DNA of 64,000 bases from Nonomuraea maritima (lineage in GTDB: Bacteria > Actinomycetota > Actinomycetes > Streptosporangiales > Streptosporangiaceae). The stretch lies in the NCBI RefSeq assembly GCF_900100395.1, contig NZ_FNFB01000033.1, forward strand, positions 17,989 through 81,988, written 5' to 3'. Shown one piece after another: positions 1-10,075 of the stretch. Below the pieces are notes generated by a model, which was given only the letters and a program-made list of their open reading frames with translations, was not told the origin of the DNA and did no database searches. The position numbers were made by a program, and so were the translations under genes. Numbering within the stretch: position 1 is the stretch's first letter; the number at the start of each line of letters is the position of its first letter.

Positions 1-28
1 AGTCGTGAACGAGTGACGGAGGCGTTGC

Positions 29-1918
29 ATGCGATTAGCACGGACCGTTTCGATCTTGGCGGCCACCGCGACGGTCGCGGCCCTGAGCGTGGGCCCGACC
101 GCGGCGGCGGAGGCGCAAGCGCCGGGTATCGCGGTCGAAGGCGGCCTGACGCAGCCCGTGTTCTCCCACGACGAGGCGATCCAGGAGGTCGTCTACGTCG
201 AGACCCCGATGGACAGCGACGGCGACGGGCACAACGACCTGATCGCCATGGACATCATCCGCCCGCGCGAGACCGGCACGGGGCTGAAGGTGCCCACCAT
301 CATGGAGGCGAGCCCGTACTACGGGCGCTCCTCCCAGCCGGCGCCCGACGCCACCCGCGGCTTCCCCGGCTGGTGGGACGAGTACTTCGTGCCGCGCGGT
401 TACGCCATCGCGCAGGTCGAGATGCAGGGAACGGGCCGGTCGTTCGGCTGCCCGACCACCGGCGGCCCCGAGGACACCATCAGCATCAAGGCCGCGGTCG
501 ACTGGCTCAACGGCCGGGCACGCGGCTTCTACTCCGACGGCACGCCGGCCGCCGCCGACTGGAGCACCGGGAACGTCGGCATGCAGGGCGTCTCGTACGT
601 CGGCACCCTGCCCAACGCCGTGGCCACGGAGGGCGTCGAGGGCCTGCGGACGGTCGTGCCGATCGCGGCGATCTCCAACTGGTACAGCTACGCCAACGAC
701 CAGGGCATCCCCTGGGCCGGCTGGGGCACCCGGTACACCGAGTACCTCGCGAACTACGTCTCGGTCGGGCGCAGCGCCCCCGGTTCGGTCTCGGCCCCGG
801 CCTGCGCGGACCGCATCAAGGCGCTCGGTGACGAGGAGGAGGCCAGCGACAGCGACTTCACCCCGTTCTGGCAGGACCGCGACTACCTCCCGTCCGCGAA
901 CAAGATCAAGACGGCGAAGACGTCGGTGTTCATGGTGCACGGCATGACCGACTACAACGTCAAGACGATGCACTTCGCCAACCTCTGGTACGAGGTCGCC
1001 AAGCGGCAGATGCCGCGCAAGATCTGGATCCACCGCGGCGCCCACGCCAACCCCACCAGCTTCCGCAACGCCGAGTGGCAGAGCGTGATGCACCGGTGGA
1101 TGGACCACTGGCTGTACGACATCGACAACGGCATCATGGACGAGCCGATGGCCGACATCCAGCGGCCCGACGGCTCGTGGGAGACGCACGCGAGCTGGCC
1201 GGAACCTGGCACCTCCGACGTGAAGCTGTCGCTCGGCCCGGCCGACGGCGGGGTCACCGGCACCCTGTCGCCCGACTCGTCCACGGGGAACCAGACGCAG
1301 AGCTTCGTCGACCAGGTCGAGTCCCAGGCACTCAAGGTCGGCGACCCGTCGCAGGCCCGCGCGGGCCGGCTGGCGTATGTCACCCCGCCGCTGACGCAGG
1401 ACGTGCGGCTGTCGGGCACGCCGAGCGTCGAGGTCCGGATGACCACCGACAAGACCGGCGCGCTGCTGTCGGCGATGCTGGTCGACTACGGCGAGGGCCC
1501 GACCGTCACCGTGGCCGGCAAGGAGCCGCTGGAGTTGGTGCAGGAGCCGTGCCAGCCGGAGAACCTCGCCAACCTCACCGGGTGCGCCACCCCCATGGAG
1601 GTCACCACGGCCATCACGCCGGAACGGGTGCTCGCCTGGGGCCACGTGGATGTCCGCAACATGCCTGACCTGCGCCGCAGCGACGACCTCAAGCCCGGAA
1701 AGAAGTACCAGGTGCGCTGGAACACGCTGCCGTCCGAGCACGTCATCCCGGCGGGCCACCGCATCGGGCTGGTGCTGACCGGCAACTACAACGCCGACCC
1801 GAGCCAGACCCGCCCCGCCCGCGACGAGGCGTCGCTCGGCGGCCGGATCACCATCGACCTGAACGGCAGCCGCCTCAACCTGCCGGTCGTCGGCGGAACC
1901 AGCGGCCTGCGCTTCTGA
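29..1918 (+). CDS. Secreted X-Pro dipeptidyl-peptidase (peptidase S15 family)
   Basis: A 629-residue alpha/beta-hydrolase of the S15 family, which in characterised members removes X-Pro dipeptides from peptide N-termini. Residues 1-27 form a Sec-type signal peptide (MRLAR, hydrophobic core, then PTAAAEA), so it probably acts outside the cell. The nucleophile sits in GVSYVG (Ser189); Asp308 in MTDYN and His339 in RGAHANP fit the other triad positions. The C-terminal third (from about residue 390) is the jelly-roll domain typical of CocE/NonD-like S15 proteins. GGAGG about 6 bases before the ATG supports the start. Related CocE/NonD esterases share this architecture, so the exact substrate is inferred. 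Confidence 0.9.
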   Translation: MRLARTVSILAATATVAALSVGPTAAAEAQAPGIAVEGGLTQPVFSHDEAIQEVVYVETPMDSDGDGHNDLIAMDIIRPRETGTGLKVPTIMEASPYYGRSSQPAPDATRGFPGWWDEYFVPRGYAIAQVEMQGTGRSFGCPTTGGPEDTISIKAAVDWLNGRARGFYSDGTPAAADWSTGNVGMQGVSYVGTLPNAVATEGVEGLRTVVPIAAISNWYSYANDQGIPWAGWGTRYTEYLANYVSVGRSAPGSVSAPACADRIKALGDEEEASDSDFTPFWQDRDYLPSANKIKTAKTSVFMVHGMTDYNVKTMHFANLWYEVAKRQMPRKIWIHRGAHANPTSFRNAEWQSVMHRWMDHWLYDIDNGIMDEPMADIQRPDGSWETHASWPEPGTSDVKLSLGPADGGVTGTLSPDSSTGNQTQSFVDQVESQALKVGDPSQARAGRLAYVTPPLTQDVRLSGTPSVEVRMTTDKTGALLSAMLVDYGEGPTVTVAGKEPLELVQEPCQPENLANLTGCATPMEVTTAITPERVLAWGHVDVRNMPDLRRSDDLKPGKKYQVRWNTLPSEHVIPAGHRIGLVLTGNYNADPSQTRPARDEASLGGRITIDLNGSRLNLPVVGGTSGLRF

Positions 1919-2491
1919 CACCCCGCCACCAGTGCGTGCCCCCGCCCCCCATCGGAGGCACGCACTGGTCAAGGGTGATCATCCGCAGCGTTCCCGTGGT
2001 GAGCAGGAGCATCTCTCCTGCTCCCGCGTCGCGCAGCGCGGTGAGCCGGCCGGCGGATCGCGACCGGTCCACGATCCGCCCGCCGGAGTCGAGACGGAAG
2101 AGCACGCCGTCCCGTCCCGCCAGAATGAATCCGCCGCCGCACCGGCCGATGCCGCTGACGCGCGTCCGGTCGATGTTCAGCGTGCTGAGAACCGATCCGC
2201 GCCGGGGGTCGACGGCGAGACAGCCGGAGCCGGCCTCCAGCGCGACCACGCCGGGCGTCGAGGCGGGGACACAGGCGCCATGCGTGAGGAACGTGTCCAC
2301 GCGCCTCGACCCGAGGCGTAAGTCGACCACGTGCCCACCGGGACGTCCCAGCGGGGCGTGCCGTAACGGCGGTCGAGGCACACGAGCCGGGTGTGGCGTT
2401 CGTGGACGACGACGCAGTCCTCGCCGATCGCCGGCGCGCCGGCCGACGGCCTCTGGTGGAGCGGGCGCTCCCACCGTGTCGTCACGATCAT
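1875..2491 (-). pseudogene. Frameshifted PQQ-like beta-propeller protein
   Basis: The ATG at 2491 overlaps the stop of the upstream RDD gene (ATGA), so the two were translationally coupled. The first frame reads MIVTTRWERPLHQ and then propeller-like HTRLVCLDRRYGTPRWDVPVG, but loses sense near 2320. Propeller-like sequence continues in another frame (VDTFLTHGACVPAST, FILAGRDGVLFRLDSGG) to about 1935 and then runs into the peptidase 3' end. Only two or three blades remain, far fewer than a complete propeller. I infer a frameshift, probably with an internal deletion. A sequencing error could explain the frameshift alone but not the missing blades. Confidence 0.6.
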
Positions 2492-2997
2492 GTGGTCGGG
2501 GTTCTCGGGACGACCCGGGTCGCTGTCAGTAGGTCGTACGGTGTGGCTCGGTCGCGGCGGGTCAGCAGGAGGACGACGTACGTCCCGGCCAGGGCGTACG
2601 TCGCGACGAGAAGGGCCATGCCACTGGCTGAGGTGTCGTCGGCCGTCAGCCGGGTCACCGCCATGTGCGCGCACTGCCACGGGAGCAGCTTCACGGCGTT
2701 GCGCAGGACGATCCGCGCCGCGCCCGGACGCTTCCCGCCAGTGGTGACGACGACGAGCCCGGCCCGTCGTTTGCCCCAGGTCGCCTGACGCGGCCCCGCC
2801 TCGCAGAGGGTCAGGTACGCCAGCACGGGGAGCACGCTCACCGCCGCGATCAGGACGTCGGGGTTGAGGGCGCCTGGCCGGTACAGCCCGGCCAGATACA
2901 GCGGGACGAACACCGCGGCCAGCGCCGCAAGCCAGGCCGCGATCAGGAGGTAGTCCCAGCCGGCGGCCACCAGTCTCGGGCGTAAGCGCTCACGCAT
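2488..2997 (-). CDS. RDD family membrane protein
   Basis: A 169-residue protein of the RDD family, small membrane proteins of mostly unknown function that sit in the cytoplasmic membrane; some have been linked to ion transport. The Arg and Asp of the first helix are visible in RLVAAGWDYLL, followed by about four hydrophobic segments (IAAWLAALAAVFVPLYLAG, VLIAAVSVLPVLAYLTL, ASGMALLVATYALAGTYVVLLL). The motif GKRRAGLVVV between helices matches the conserved GKxxxGLxV of the family. GGAAGGGGAACCG directly before the ATG fixes the start. Its stop overlaps the start of the decayed propeller gene. Confidence 0.8.
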   Translation of the reverse strand: MRERLRPRLVAAGWDYLLIAAWLAALAAVFVPLYLAGLYRPGALNPDVLIAAVSVLPVLAYLTLCEAGPRQATWGKRRAGLVVVTTGGKRPGAARIVLRNAVKLLPWQCAHMAVTRLTADDTSASGMALLVATYALAGTYVVLLLTRRDRATPYDLLTATRVVPRTPTT

Positions 2998-3183
2998 CGG
3001 TTCCCCTTCCGCTCCCGGCGATGATCTCACCCGGTGGGAGCCGCCGTGCTGACCGAGTGAACGGATAAACTGCGTGCGACAGTGGCCGCACCCCCTCGGC
3101 CGGCGTGGACGACGACAGCCGACGGGGGAGTTCGCCTGTGAGACGCCTGACCGCCGCCTGCGACGTGCGGGTTCGCTGAGGCC

Positions 3184-4566
3184 ATGCCCTGGCCGCCGAG
3201 CGAACGGCCCCGCCCGGCGCGGGTGCGGGAGCATCCGTACGCGCCCTGGCTGGCGGTGGCGGCGGTGTGCATCGGCGCGTTCATGGGGCAGCTCGACGCC
3301 AGCATCGTCACGCTGGTCTTCCCGGCGCTGCAGCGCGAGTTCCACGCGCCGCTGGCGGCGGTGCAGTGGGTGGCGCTGGCCTACCTGCTCACCATCGTGG
3401 CCCTGCTGGCCGGTGCGGGGCGGCTCGCCGACGTTTGGGGCCGCAAGCTGGTCTACCTGTCCGGGTTCGTGGTGTTCGCCGCGGCGTCGGCGATGTGCGG
3501 GTTCGCGCCGTCGCTGCCCGTCCTGGTGGCGTGCCGGGTGGTGCAGGCGGTGGGGGCCGCGATGTTGCAGGCCAACAGTGTGGCTCTGGTGGTGATGAGC
3601 GTCCCCCGGCATCGGCAGCGGGCCGCGCTGGGGGTCCAGGCGGCCGCGCAGTCGCTGGGTCTCGCCCTCGGGCCGCTGGTGGGCGGGGTGATCGTCTCGT
3701 TGGTCGGCTGGCGGTGGGTGTTCTGGATCAACGTGCCGGTCGGTGTGGTGGCCGTGCTCGCGGGCCACTACCTGCTGCCCCGCTCCCGCGAGCGGGCTCA
3801 GGGCGGGGGCTTCGACGTGGCCGGACTGGTCCTGCTGGCCTGCGCGGCCTCCGGCCTGCTCCTGGCCCTTTCCGCGGTGGCCGGCCTGCGATGGCCGCCA
3901 TGGACGGTCGGGGTCCTGCTGGCCGCCGCCGTGGCGTCCGCGCTGCTGCTGCGCTGGAGGGAGGCGCGGGCGTCCGTGCCGTTGCTGCACCCGGCCATGA
4001 CGAAGAACCCGGTCGTGGCGCGCGGGCTGGGCGGAGCGCTGTGCGGCTACCTGGTGCTGTTCGGGCCGCTGGTGCTCGTCCCGCAGGTGCTGCTCGCCGC
4101 CGGGCTGAGCGAGCCGCACGCCGGTCTGGTGCTCAGTGCGCTCCCTGCCGGGTTCGCGGTGACCGCGCTCACCAGTGATCTCGCCCTGCCGCGCCGGTGG
4201 GGCAACCGGCCGCGCTGCCTGACCGGCGCCCTGACGGCCGCCGCCGGTACGGGGCTGGCGGCGGTCGCGCCCACCGAGCCCCTCCCGCTGGCGGCCTGCC
4301 TCGCCGTCCTCGGCGCGGGACTCGGCATGTTCGTCCCGGCCAACAACGCGGCCGTCATGGCCGCCGTCCCGGCACGGGTGTCGGCGACCGCCGGCGGGCT
4401 GATCAACATGGCGCGGGGCATCGGCACCGCGCTGGGCATCACCACCGTCACCCTGGTGCTGTTCGCCGCGGGCGGCCCGGACGCCGCCGGGGCCCGCCTC
4501 ACCCTCGCCGTGCTCGGGTGCGCGGCGCTCGCCGGCGCGCTGACCGCGATCGGGCGGGACACCTGA
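3184..4566 (+). CDS. MFS drug transporter, DHA2 (EmrB/QacA) type
   Basis: A 460-residue major facilitator of the 14-helix DHA2 branch, which exports drugs or toxic metabolites using the proton gradient. Helix 1 contains the characteristic LDASIVTLVFPALQREF, and motif A between helices 2 and 3 reads GRLADVWGRKLVYLSG. Motif C lies in helix 5 (AQSLGLALGPLVGGVI). It diverges from the RDD gene across 186 bases and converges with the SulP gene after a 9-base gap. No regulator adjoins it, so the substrate cannot be named. Confidence 0.9.
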   Translation: MPWPPSERPRPARVREHPYAPWLAVAAVCIGAFMGQLDASIVTLVFPALQREFHAPLAAVQWVALAYLLTIVALLAGAGRLADVWGRKLVYLSGFVVFAAASAMCGFAPSLPVLVACRVVQAVGAAMLQANSVALVVMSVPRHRQRAALGVQAAAQSLGLALGPLVGGVIVSLVGWRWVFWINVPVGVVAVLAGHYLLPRSRERAQGGGFDVAGLVLLACAASGLLLALSAVAGLRWPPWTVGVLLAAAVASALLLRWREARASVPLLHPAMTKNPVVARGLGGALCGYLVLFGPLVLVPQVLLAAGLSEPHAGLVLSALPAGFAVTALTSDLALPRRWGNRPRCLTGALTAAAGTGLAAVAPTEPLPLAACLAVLGAGLGMFVPANNAAVMAAVPARVSATAGGLINMARGIGTALGITTVTLVLFAAGGPDAAGARLTLAVLGCAALAGALTAIGRDT

Positions 4567-4575
4567 TCGCCGTCG

Positions 4576-6069
<1,494 letters not shown>

Positions 6070-6164
6070 CGAACGTCCTTCGTGATGAGCGGCCCTCGTG
6101 GGGACGGCGGTGGCCGAGGGCGGCAGCAGGCGAGATGCCGTGGCAGGTAGGGTGCGCCAGGGCA

Positions 6165-6188
6165 GCTGTCCGGTACATGCCGGACAGC
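6165..6188. repeat. 9-bp inverted repeat upstream of the SulP gene
   Basis: GCTGTCCGG and CCGGACAGC are perfect inverted arms separated by TACATG, about 100 bases upstream of the SulP start. It could be a second regulator site or a transcript hairpin. Nothing in the sequence decides between these. Confidence 0.5.
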
Positions 6189-6204
6189 CCAGACTTCGGT
6201 AACC

Positions 6205-6224
6205 CTACCCTAACGTTAGGGTAG
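6205..6224. promoter_or_regulatory. Candidate MerR operator (perfect 20-bp palindrome)
   Basis: CTACCCTAACGTTAGGGTAG is a perfect palindrome in the intergenic region between the SulP and MerR genes, 31 bases before the MerR start. MerR-family proteins bind palindromes of this size lying between the -35 and -10 elements with a long spacer. A further half-site-like GGTAGGGTG lies near 6147. Binding by the neighbouring MerR protein is inferred. Confidence 0.65.
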
Positions 6225-6255
6225 AGATCCGGCGGGCCAGCCGAGCAGTGAGGTC

Positions 6256-6726
6256 GTGCAGACGATGGACGGATCAGAGTTCCCCTCCGCCGAGGGCGGC
6301 ACCCCGGCGAGCGGCGACGGAGAGCACATGCACATCGGGCAGGTGGCGGCGCGCACCGAGCTGTCGCTGCGGACGATCCGGCACTACGACGAGGTGGGTC
6401 TGGTCCGCCCCTCCGCGCGCAGCCAGGGCGGCTTCCGCCTCTACACCGAGGCCGACGTGGCCCGGCTGATGGTGATCCGCCGGATGAAGCCGCTCGGCTT
6501 CACGCTCGACGAGATGGGCGAACTCCTCGCCGTCACCGACCGCCTGGACGAGACGGGCGAGACGCCCCTTCCCGCGGCCGAGCGCGAGCAGCTGCTGACG
6601 CGGCTGAGCCGCTTCGAACAGGCCACCCGCGAACGCTGCGAGGCCCTGCGCACCCAGCTGAGCCGAGCCGAGGAGTTCGCCGCCGACCTGCGCCGCCGCG
6701 CCGTGCAACTCACCGCCGACGACTGA
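6256..6726 (+). CDS. MerR family transcriptional regulator
   Basis: A 156-residue MerR regulator. The winged helix-turn-helix begins at about residue 25 (MHIGQVAARTELSLRTIRHY, then DEVGLVRPSARSQGGFRLY), and a dimerisation coiled coil follows (residues 110-150). There is no C-terminal cysteine cluster or large ligand domain, so the inducer is unknown. The GTG at 6256 gives a 24-residue extension; the internal ATG of MHIGQVAA is an alternative start nearer the domain edge. It diverges from the SulP transporter and probably controls it and itself through the palindrome at 6205-6224. Confidence 0.9.
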   Translation: MQTMDGSEFPSAEGGTPASGDGEHMHIGQVAARTELSLRTIRHYDEVGLVRPSARSQGGFRLYTEADVARLMVIRRMKPLGFTLDEMGELLAVTDRLDETGETPLPAAEREQLLTRLSRFEQATRERCEALRTQLSRAEEFAADLRRRAVQLTADD

Positions 6727-6731
6727 AGCCG

Positions 6732-8186
6732 CTATCGCCAGTCAGTCTTCTCAGGCTGTCCACGACCGACGGCGATCAGCAGGCTGAGCACCGCGTACGC
6801 GCACAGCACGGTGAGCCCGGCCCACCAGGGCAGCGGGAAGTACCCGGCCGACGCCGCGTAGTGTGCCGTCACCTGCGGATACTCCACCAATGTCTGCTTC
6901 ACCGCGAAGCCTGCGGCCGGCGTGAGCCGCAGCAGCCAGTCGGAGACCGCGTCGGGGAGCAGCGGCAACGCCGTGACGGCACAGGGCAGGGCGACCAGCG
7001 TCACCCCGACGAGCACCGCCGACCACCTCCGGCGCAGCGACACACCCAGCCCGTACGCGACGACGGCGCAGAGCGCGAGCACCGCCGCGAGGCCGAGGAT
7101 CACCCGGGCGCCGGTCGGCACCGGCAGCGACGCCACCACGACGCCGTTGCCTCCCAGCCGCGCCAGGCCTGCCGCGAGGACGGTGCCCACCGCGACCAGA
7201 CCTGTGGCGAAACCGGCCCCGGCGACGACGAGCGCCCGGGCGACGACCGATCGCCGGGACGCCGCCGCGCGGGTGCCGTGGCGTGCCGCGACGACGACCA
7301 TGATGATCAGCGCGACCGGCAGGCCGGTCAGCAGGCTGTCGACGCCAGGCGTACCCTCCTCGCCGAGCGGCCCGATGTCGCCGGTGCCGCTGATCGTGAT
7401 GACGCCGTCCTTCACCACGGCTCCCGACGCGTTGTGGTACTTCTCCCAGTCGGTGTGGTTCATCTCGCCGACGGGGTCGCTGTCCCACGTGCCGGTGGCG
7501 CCGCCCTCGACGGTGACGTTGTCGAAGACGCCGACGGCCTGGGTGAACCGGACCTCCGCGATGGCGCCGCGGAGCGTGAGGTCGCCGGGGGAGGCGGCGA
7601 AGAGGCCGACCTGCACGGTGTCCGGCAGCCCGTCGAGCGTCGCGCTCGCGACGGTGTGCCACCGCCTGCCGTCCGCGGACTCGAAGCCGGTGATCGTGTC
7701 GCCCGAGCGGGACAGGCGCAGCCAGCGGGGTGACCGCGCCGAGACGTCTCCGGCGACGTCGTTCCGGTAGTCGTGCTGGAAGCGGACGCCGTGGCTGCCG
7801 GTCATCATGAGTGCCGCGTACCGCGAGCCCTGTCGCATGCCGTCCTTGACGATGATCCCGGCTTTCGCCCACGGAACCAGCCCGGACACGATCCGGTCGT
7901 GTCTCGGCGGCGGATAGGTGATCGTCCCGGTCATCGAGGTCATCCGGACGGTGATGCTGCCCTCGCGGCCGAGGTCGCGATGCAGGAACCAGAACGTGTC
8001 ACTGACGACGGAGCCGTCACCGGCGACGGGCGTGGCCGGACACGGACCCGGGCAGGACGCGTGGTTGTCGAGCGTGAGCAGCAGACCCGGCGCGATGACG
8101 GCGAGGGCCGCGGCGACCAGGGCGATCAGGCGCCCGGGGCGGCGGAACGCGGTCCATTCCCGCCGCAGGAGTTCGATGGTCGACAT
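6732..8186 (-). CDS. ABC-2 type permease with a large inserted domain
   Basis: A 484-residue membrane protein with an ABC-2 permease layout. One N-terminal helix (LIALVAAALAVIAPGLLL) is followed by about 230 non-membrane residues, then about five helices from residue 285 (LPVALIIMVVVAARHG onward). The N-terminal LLRREWTAFRRPGR resembles ABC-2 permease starts. The inserted segment (DTFWFLHRDLGREGSITVRM, GIIVKDGMRQGSRYAALMMT, SADGRRWHTVASATLDGLP) resembles concanavalin-like folds of the DUF1349 kind that sit outside the membrane in other proteins. No ABC ATPase adjoins it, so the partner is elsewhere or absent. It diverges from a two-component system. Confidence 0.75.
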   Translation of the reverse strand: MSTIELLRREWTAFRRPGRLIALVAAALAVIAPGLLLTLDNHASCPGPCPATPVAGDGSVVSDTFWFLHRDLGREGSITVRMTSMTGTITYPPPRHDRIVSGLVPWAKAGIIVKDGMRQGSRYAALMMTGSHGVRFQHDYRNDVAGDVSARSPRWLRLSRSGDTITGFESADGRRWHTVASATLDGLPDTVQVGLFAASPGDLTLRGAIAEVRFTQAVGVFDNVTVEGGATGTWDSDPVGEMNHTDWEKYHNASGAVVKDGVITISGTGDIGPLGEEGTPGVDSLLTGLPVALIIMVVVAARHGTRAAASRRSVVARALVVAGAGFATGLVAVGTVLAAGLARLGGNGVVVASLPVPTGARVILGLAAVLALCAVVAYGLGVSLRRRWSAVLVGVTLVALPCAVTALPLLPDAVSDWLLRLTPAAGFAVKQTLVEYPQVTAHYAASAGYFPLPWWAGLTVLCAYAVLSLLIAVGRGQPEKTDWR

Positions 8187-8272
8187 GCCGTCGGTTGTAC
8201 GGATCGGAGAGTGACAGGGCCCGAACCGGCGCCGTCATGCTGTTGTTAGGTTGGCCAGGGCATGCTGGCGGC

Positions 8273-9421
8273 ATGATGGGGCAGCGCGGTGGCACCGTGG
8301 GAGCACGCTTTACGATCTTGTACGCCGGGGTGTTCCTCCTGTCGGGTGTGGGCCTGCTGGGCCTGGCCTTCCTGCTCTCCGGCGGCGGCGTGAGCGACGT
8401 CGTCCCGGCTGGAGGCCTCCCTCACCAGGGCGGCGTGACCGCGGCGTACCAGCGCATCCAGGAGCTGGAGGGGCAACTGGCCGCGGTGCACGCGCAGCAG
8501 TCCCGCCAGCTGCTGGTCGGCTCGCTGCTGGCGCTGGTCGTGATGGCGGTCGTCTCGTTGCTGCTCGGCCGGGTGCTGGCCAGGCGCGTCCTGCGGCCGC
8601 TGCGGCTCATCGCGGCCGCCACCCGGAGCATCTCCGCCGACAGCCTGCATCGACGCCTGGCCGTCGCCGGCCCGGCGGACGAGGTGAAGGACCTCGCCGA
8701 CACCATCGACGAGCTGCTCGGACGGCTCGACGCGTCCTTCACCGCGCAGCGGCGCTTCGTCGCCAACGCCTCCCATGAGCTGCGTACGCCGTTGGCGACG
8801 ATGCGGGCATCGCTGGACGTCGCGGTCGCCAAGCCGGACCCGGCCGCCTCGACGGTGGCGCTCGCGGCCCGCCTGCGCCGGCAACTCGACCGGCTCGACC
8901 ACCTGCTCGACGGGTTCCTCGTGCTGGCCCGGGCACAGCACGGCGCGCCCGCCGACGCCGCGCCGGTCGACCTCGGCGACCTCGTCGACATCGCACTGCG
9001 GGGAAGATCCGCGGACGTGCGGCGGAAGGGGCTGAGCGTGACGGTGGACGTGCCGCCGGCGACGACGACCGTGGGCAGCCCGGCGCTGCTGGCGCGGCTG
9101 GTGGGCAACGTCGTCGACAACGCCGTGACCCACAACGAGGACGGCGGCTGGATCGGGATCACCGGCTCCGCGGACGCACAGGAGACGGCGCTGATCGTCG
9201 AGACCGGCGGGGCCGTCCTCGACCAGCGGCAGGTCGACCGGCTGGTGCAGCCCTTCGAGCGGCTCGGCGGCGAACGTACCGGCTCCTCGGGTCTGGGCCT
9301 GTCGATCGTGGCGGCCGTGGCGGCCGCCCACGGCGGCCGGCTGGCCCTGCTCGCCCGGCCGGCGGGCGGCCTGCGCGTCTCGATCACCCTTCCGGCCGCG
9401 AAGGTGCCGGTGGGGGCGTGA
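8273..9421 (+). CDS. Sensor histidine kinase (HAMP, HisKA, HATPase)
   Basis: A 382-residue membrane sensor kinase that should phosphorylate the response regulator directly downstream. Two membrane helices flank a short external loop, then come HAMP (RRVLRPLRLIAAATRSIS), the H-box FVANASHELRTPLATMRAS and the N-box LVGNVVDNAVTHNEDGG. The G1 box is degenerate (IVETGGAVLD rather than DxGxG), while G2 is intact (TGSSGLGLSIV). ATP binding may therefore be altered. Start chosen at the ATG pair at 8273/8276; upstream starts would add a weak extension. The gene overlaps the regulator by 4 bases and diverges from the ABC-2 permease. Confidence 0.88.
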   Translation: MMGQRGGTVGARFTILYAGVFLLSGVGLLGLAFLLSGGGVSDVVPAGGLPHQGGVTAAYQRIQELEGQLAAVHAQQSRQLLVGSLLALVVMAVVSLLLGRVLARRVLRPLRLIAAATRSISADSLHRRLAVAGPADEVKDLADTIDELLGRLDASFTAQRRFVANASHELRTPLATMRASLDVAVAKPDPAASTVALAARLRRQLDRLDHLLDGFLVLARAQHGAPADAAPVDLGDLVDIALRGRSADVRRKGLSVTVDVPPATTTVGSPALLARLVGNVVDNAVTHNEDGGWIGITGSADAQETALIVETGGAVLDQRQVDRLVQPFERLGGERTGSSGLGLSIVAAVAAAHGGRLALLARPAGGLRVSITLPAAKVPVGA

Positions 9422-10074
9422 GGGTCCTGGTGGTCGAGGACGACGACGCCCTGGCCGAGGTCGTCGCCGAAGGGCTACGCGACCAGGGAATGGCCGTCGA
9501 CCTCGCCCATGACGGGCTCACCGCGGCCGCCAAGCTGGACCTCGCCCCGTATGACGTGGTGGTCCTGGACCGCGACCTGCCCGGCCTGCACGGCGACACC
9601 CTGTGCCAGATGATCACCGAGAGGGCGGGCCGGCCGATGGTGCTGATGCTGACCGCGGCCGGTGCGCCCGGCGACCGGGTCAGCGGATTGACCCTGGGCG
9701 CCGACGACTATCTCGGCAAGCCCTTCCACTTCCCCGAGCTGATCCTCCGGATCCGGGCGCTGGCCCGCCGCAAACCTGACGCGCGGCCCCGGACGCTGCA
9801 GGTGGCCGGGATCGTGCTGGACCCGGTGAGCCGCACCGCCGTCCGCGACGGGCGGCGACTCGACCTGTCGGTGAAGGAGTTCGCCGTGCTCGAAGCGCTG
9901 CTGCGGGCAAGCCCAGGCTTCCTGAGCGCGGAAACCCTGCTCGAACGGGTATGGGACGAGAACGCCGACAGCTTCACCAACACCGTCACGGTCACGGTGG
10001 GCCGGCTGCGGCGCAAACTCGGCGACCCGCCGGTCATCGAGACGGCGCGAGGAGTCGGCTACCGGATCGCGTGA
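9418..10074 (+). CDS. OmpR-family response regulator
   Basis: A 218-residue two-domain regulator. The receiver (residues 1-115) has the acidic patch EDDD, phosphoacceptor Asp in VVVLDRDLPG, Thr in LMLTAAG and Lys in YLGKPFHFPEL. A winged-helix DNA-binding domain (residues 125-218) ends TVTVTVGRLRRKLG and VIETARGVGYRIA. The GTG start lies within the kinase stop (GTGA), so the pair is translationally coupled. A plausible target is the divergent ABC-2 permease gene, but no repeated site was identified. Confidence 0.93.
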   Translation: MRVLVVEDDDALAEVVAEGLRDQGMAVDLAHDGLTAAAKLDLAPYDVVVLDRDLPGLHGDTLCQMITERAGRPMVLMLTAAGAPGDRVSGLTLGADDYLGKPFHFPELILRIRALARRKPDARPRTLQVAGIVLDPVSRTAVRDGRRLDLSVKEFAVLEALLRASPGFLSAETLLERVWDENADSFTNTVTVTVGRLRRKLGDPPVIETARGVGYRIA

Positions 10075-10075
10075 A

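Noticed and set aside
35..1972. 645-codon minus-strand open frame opposite the S15 peptidase gene
   Set aside because: It is an Arg/Ala/Gly/Val-rich antisense shadow of a clearly coding plus-strand gene, expected at this GC content.
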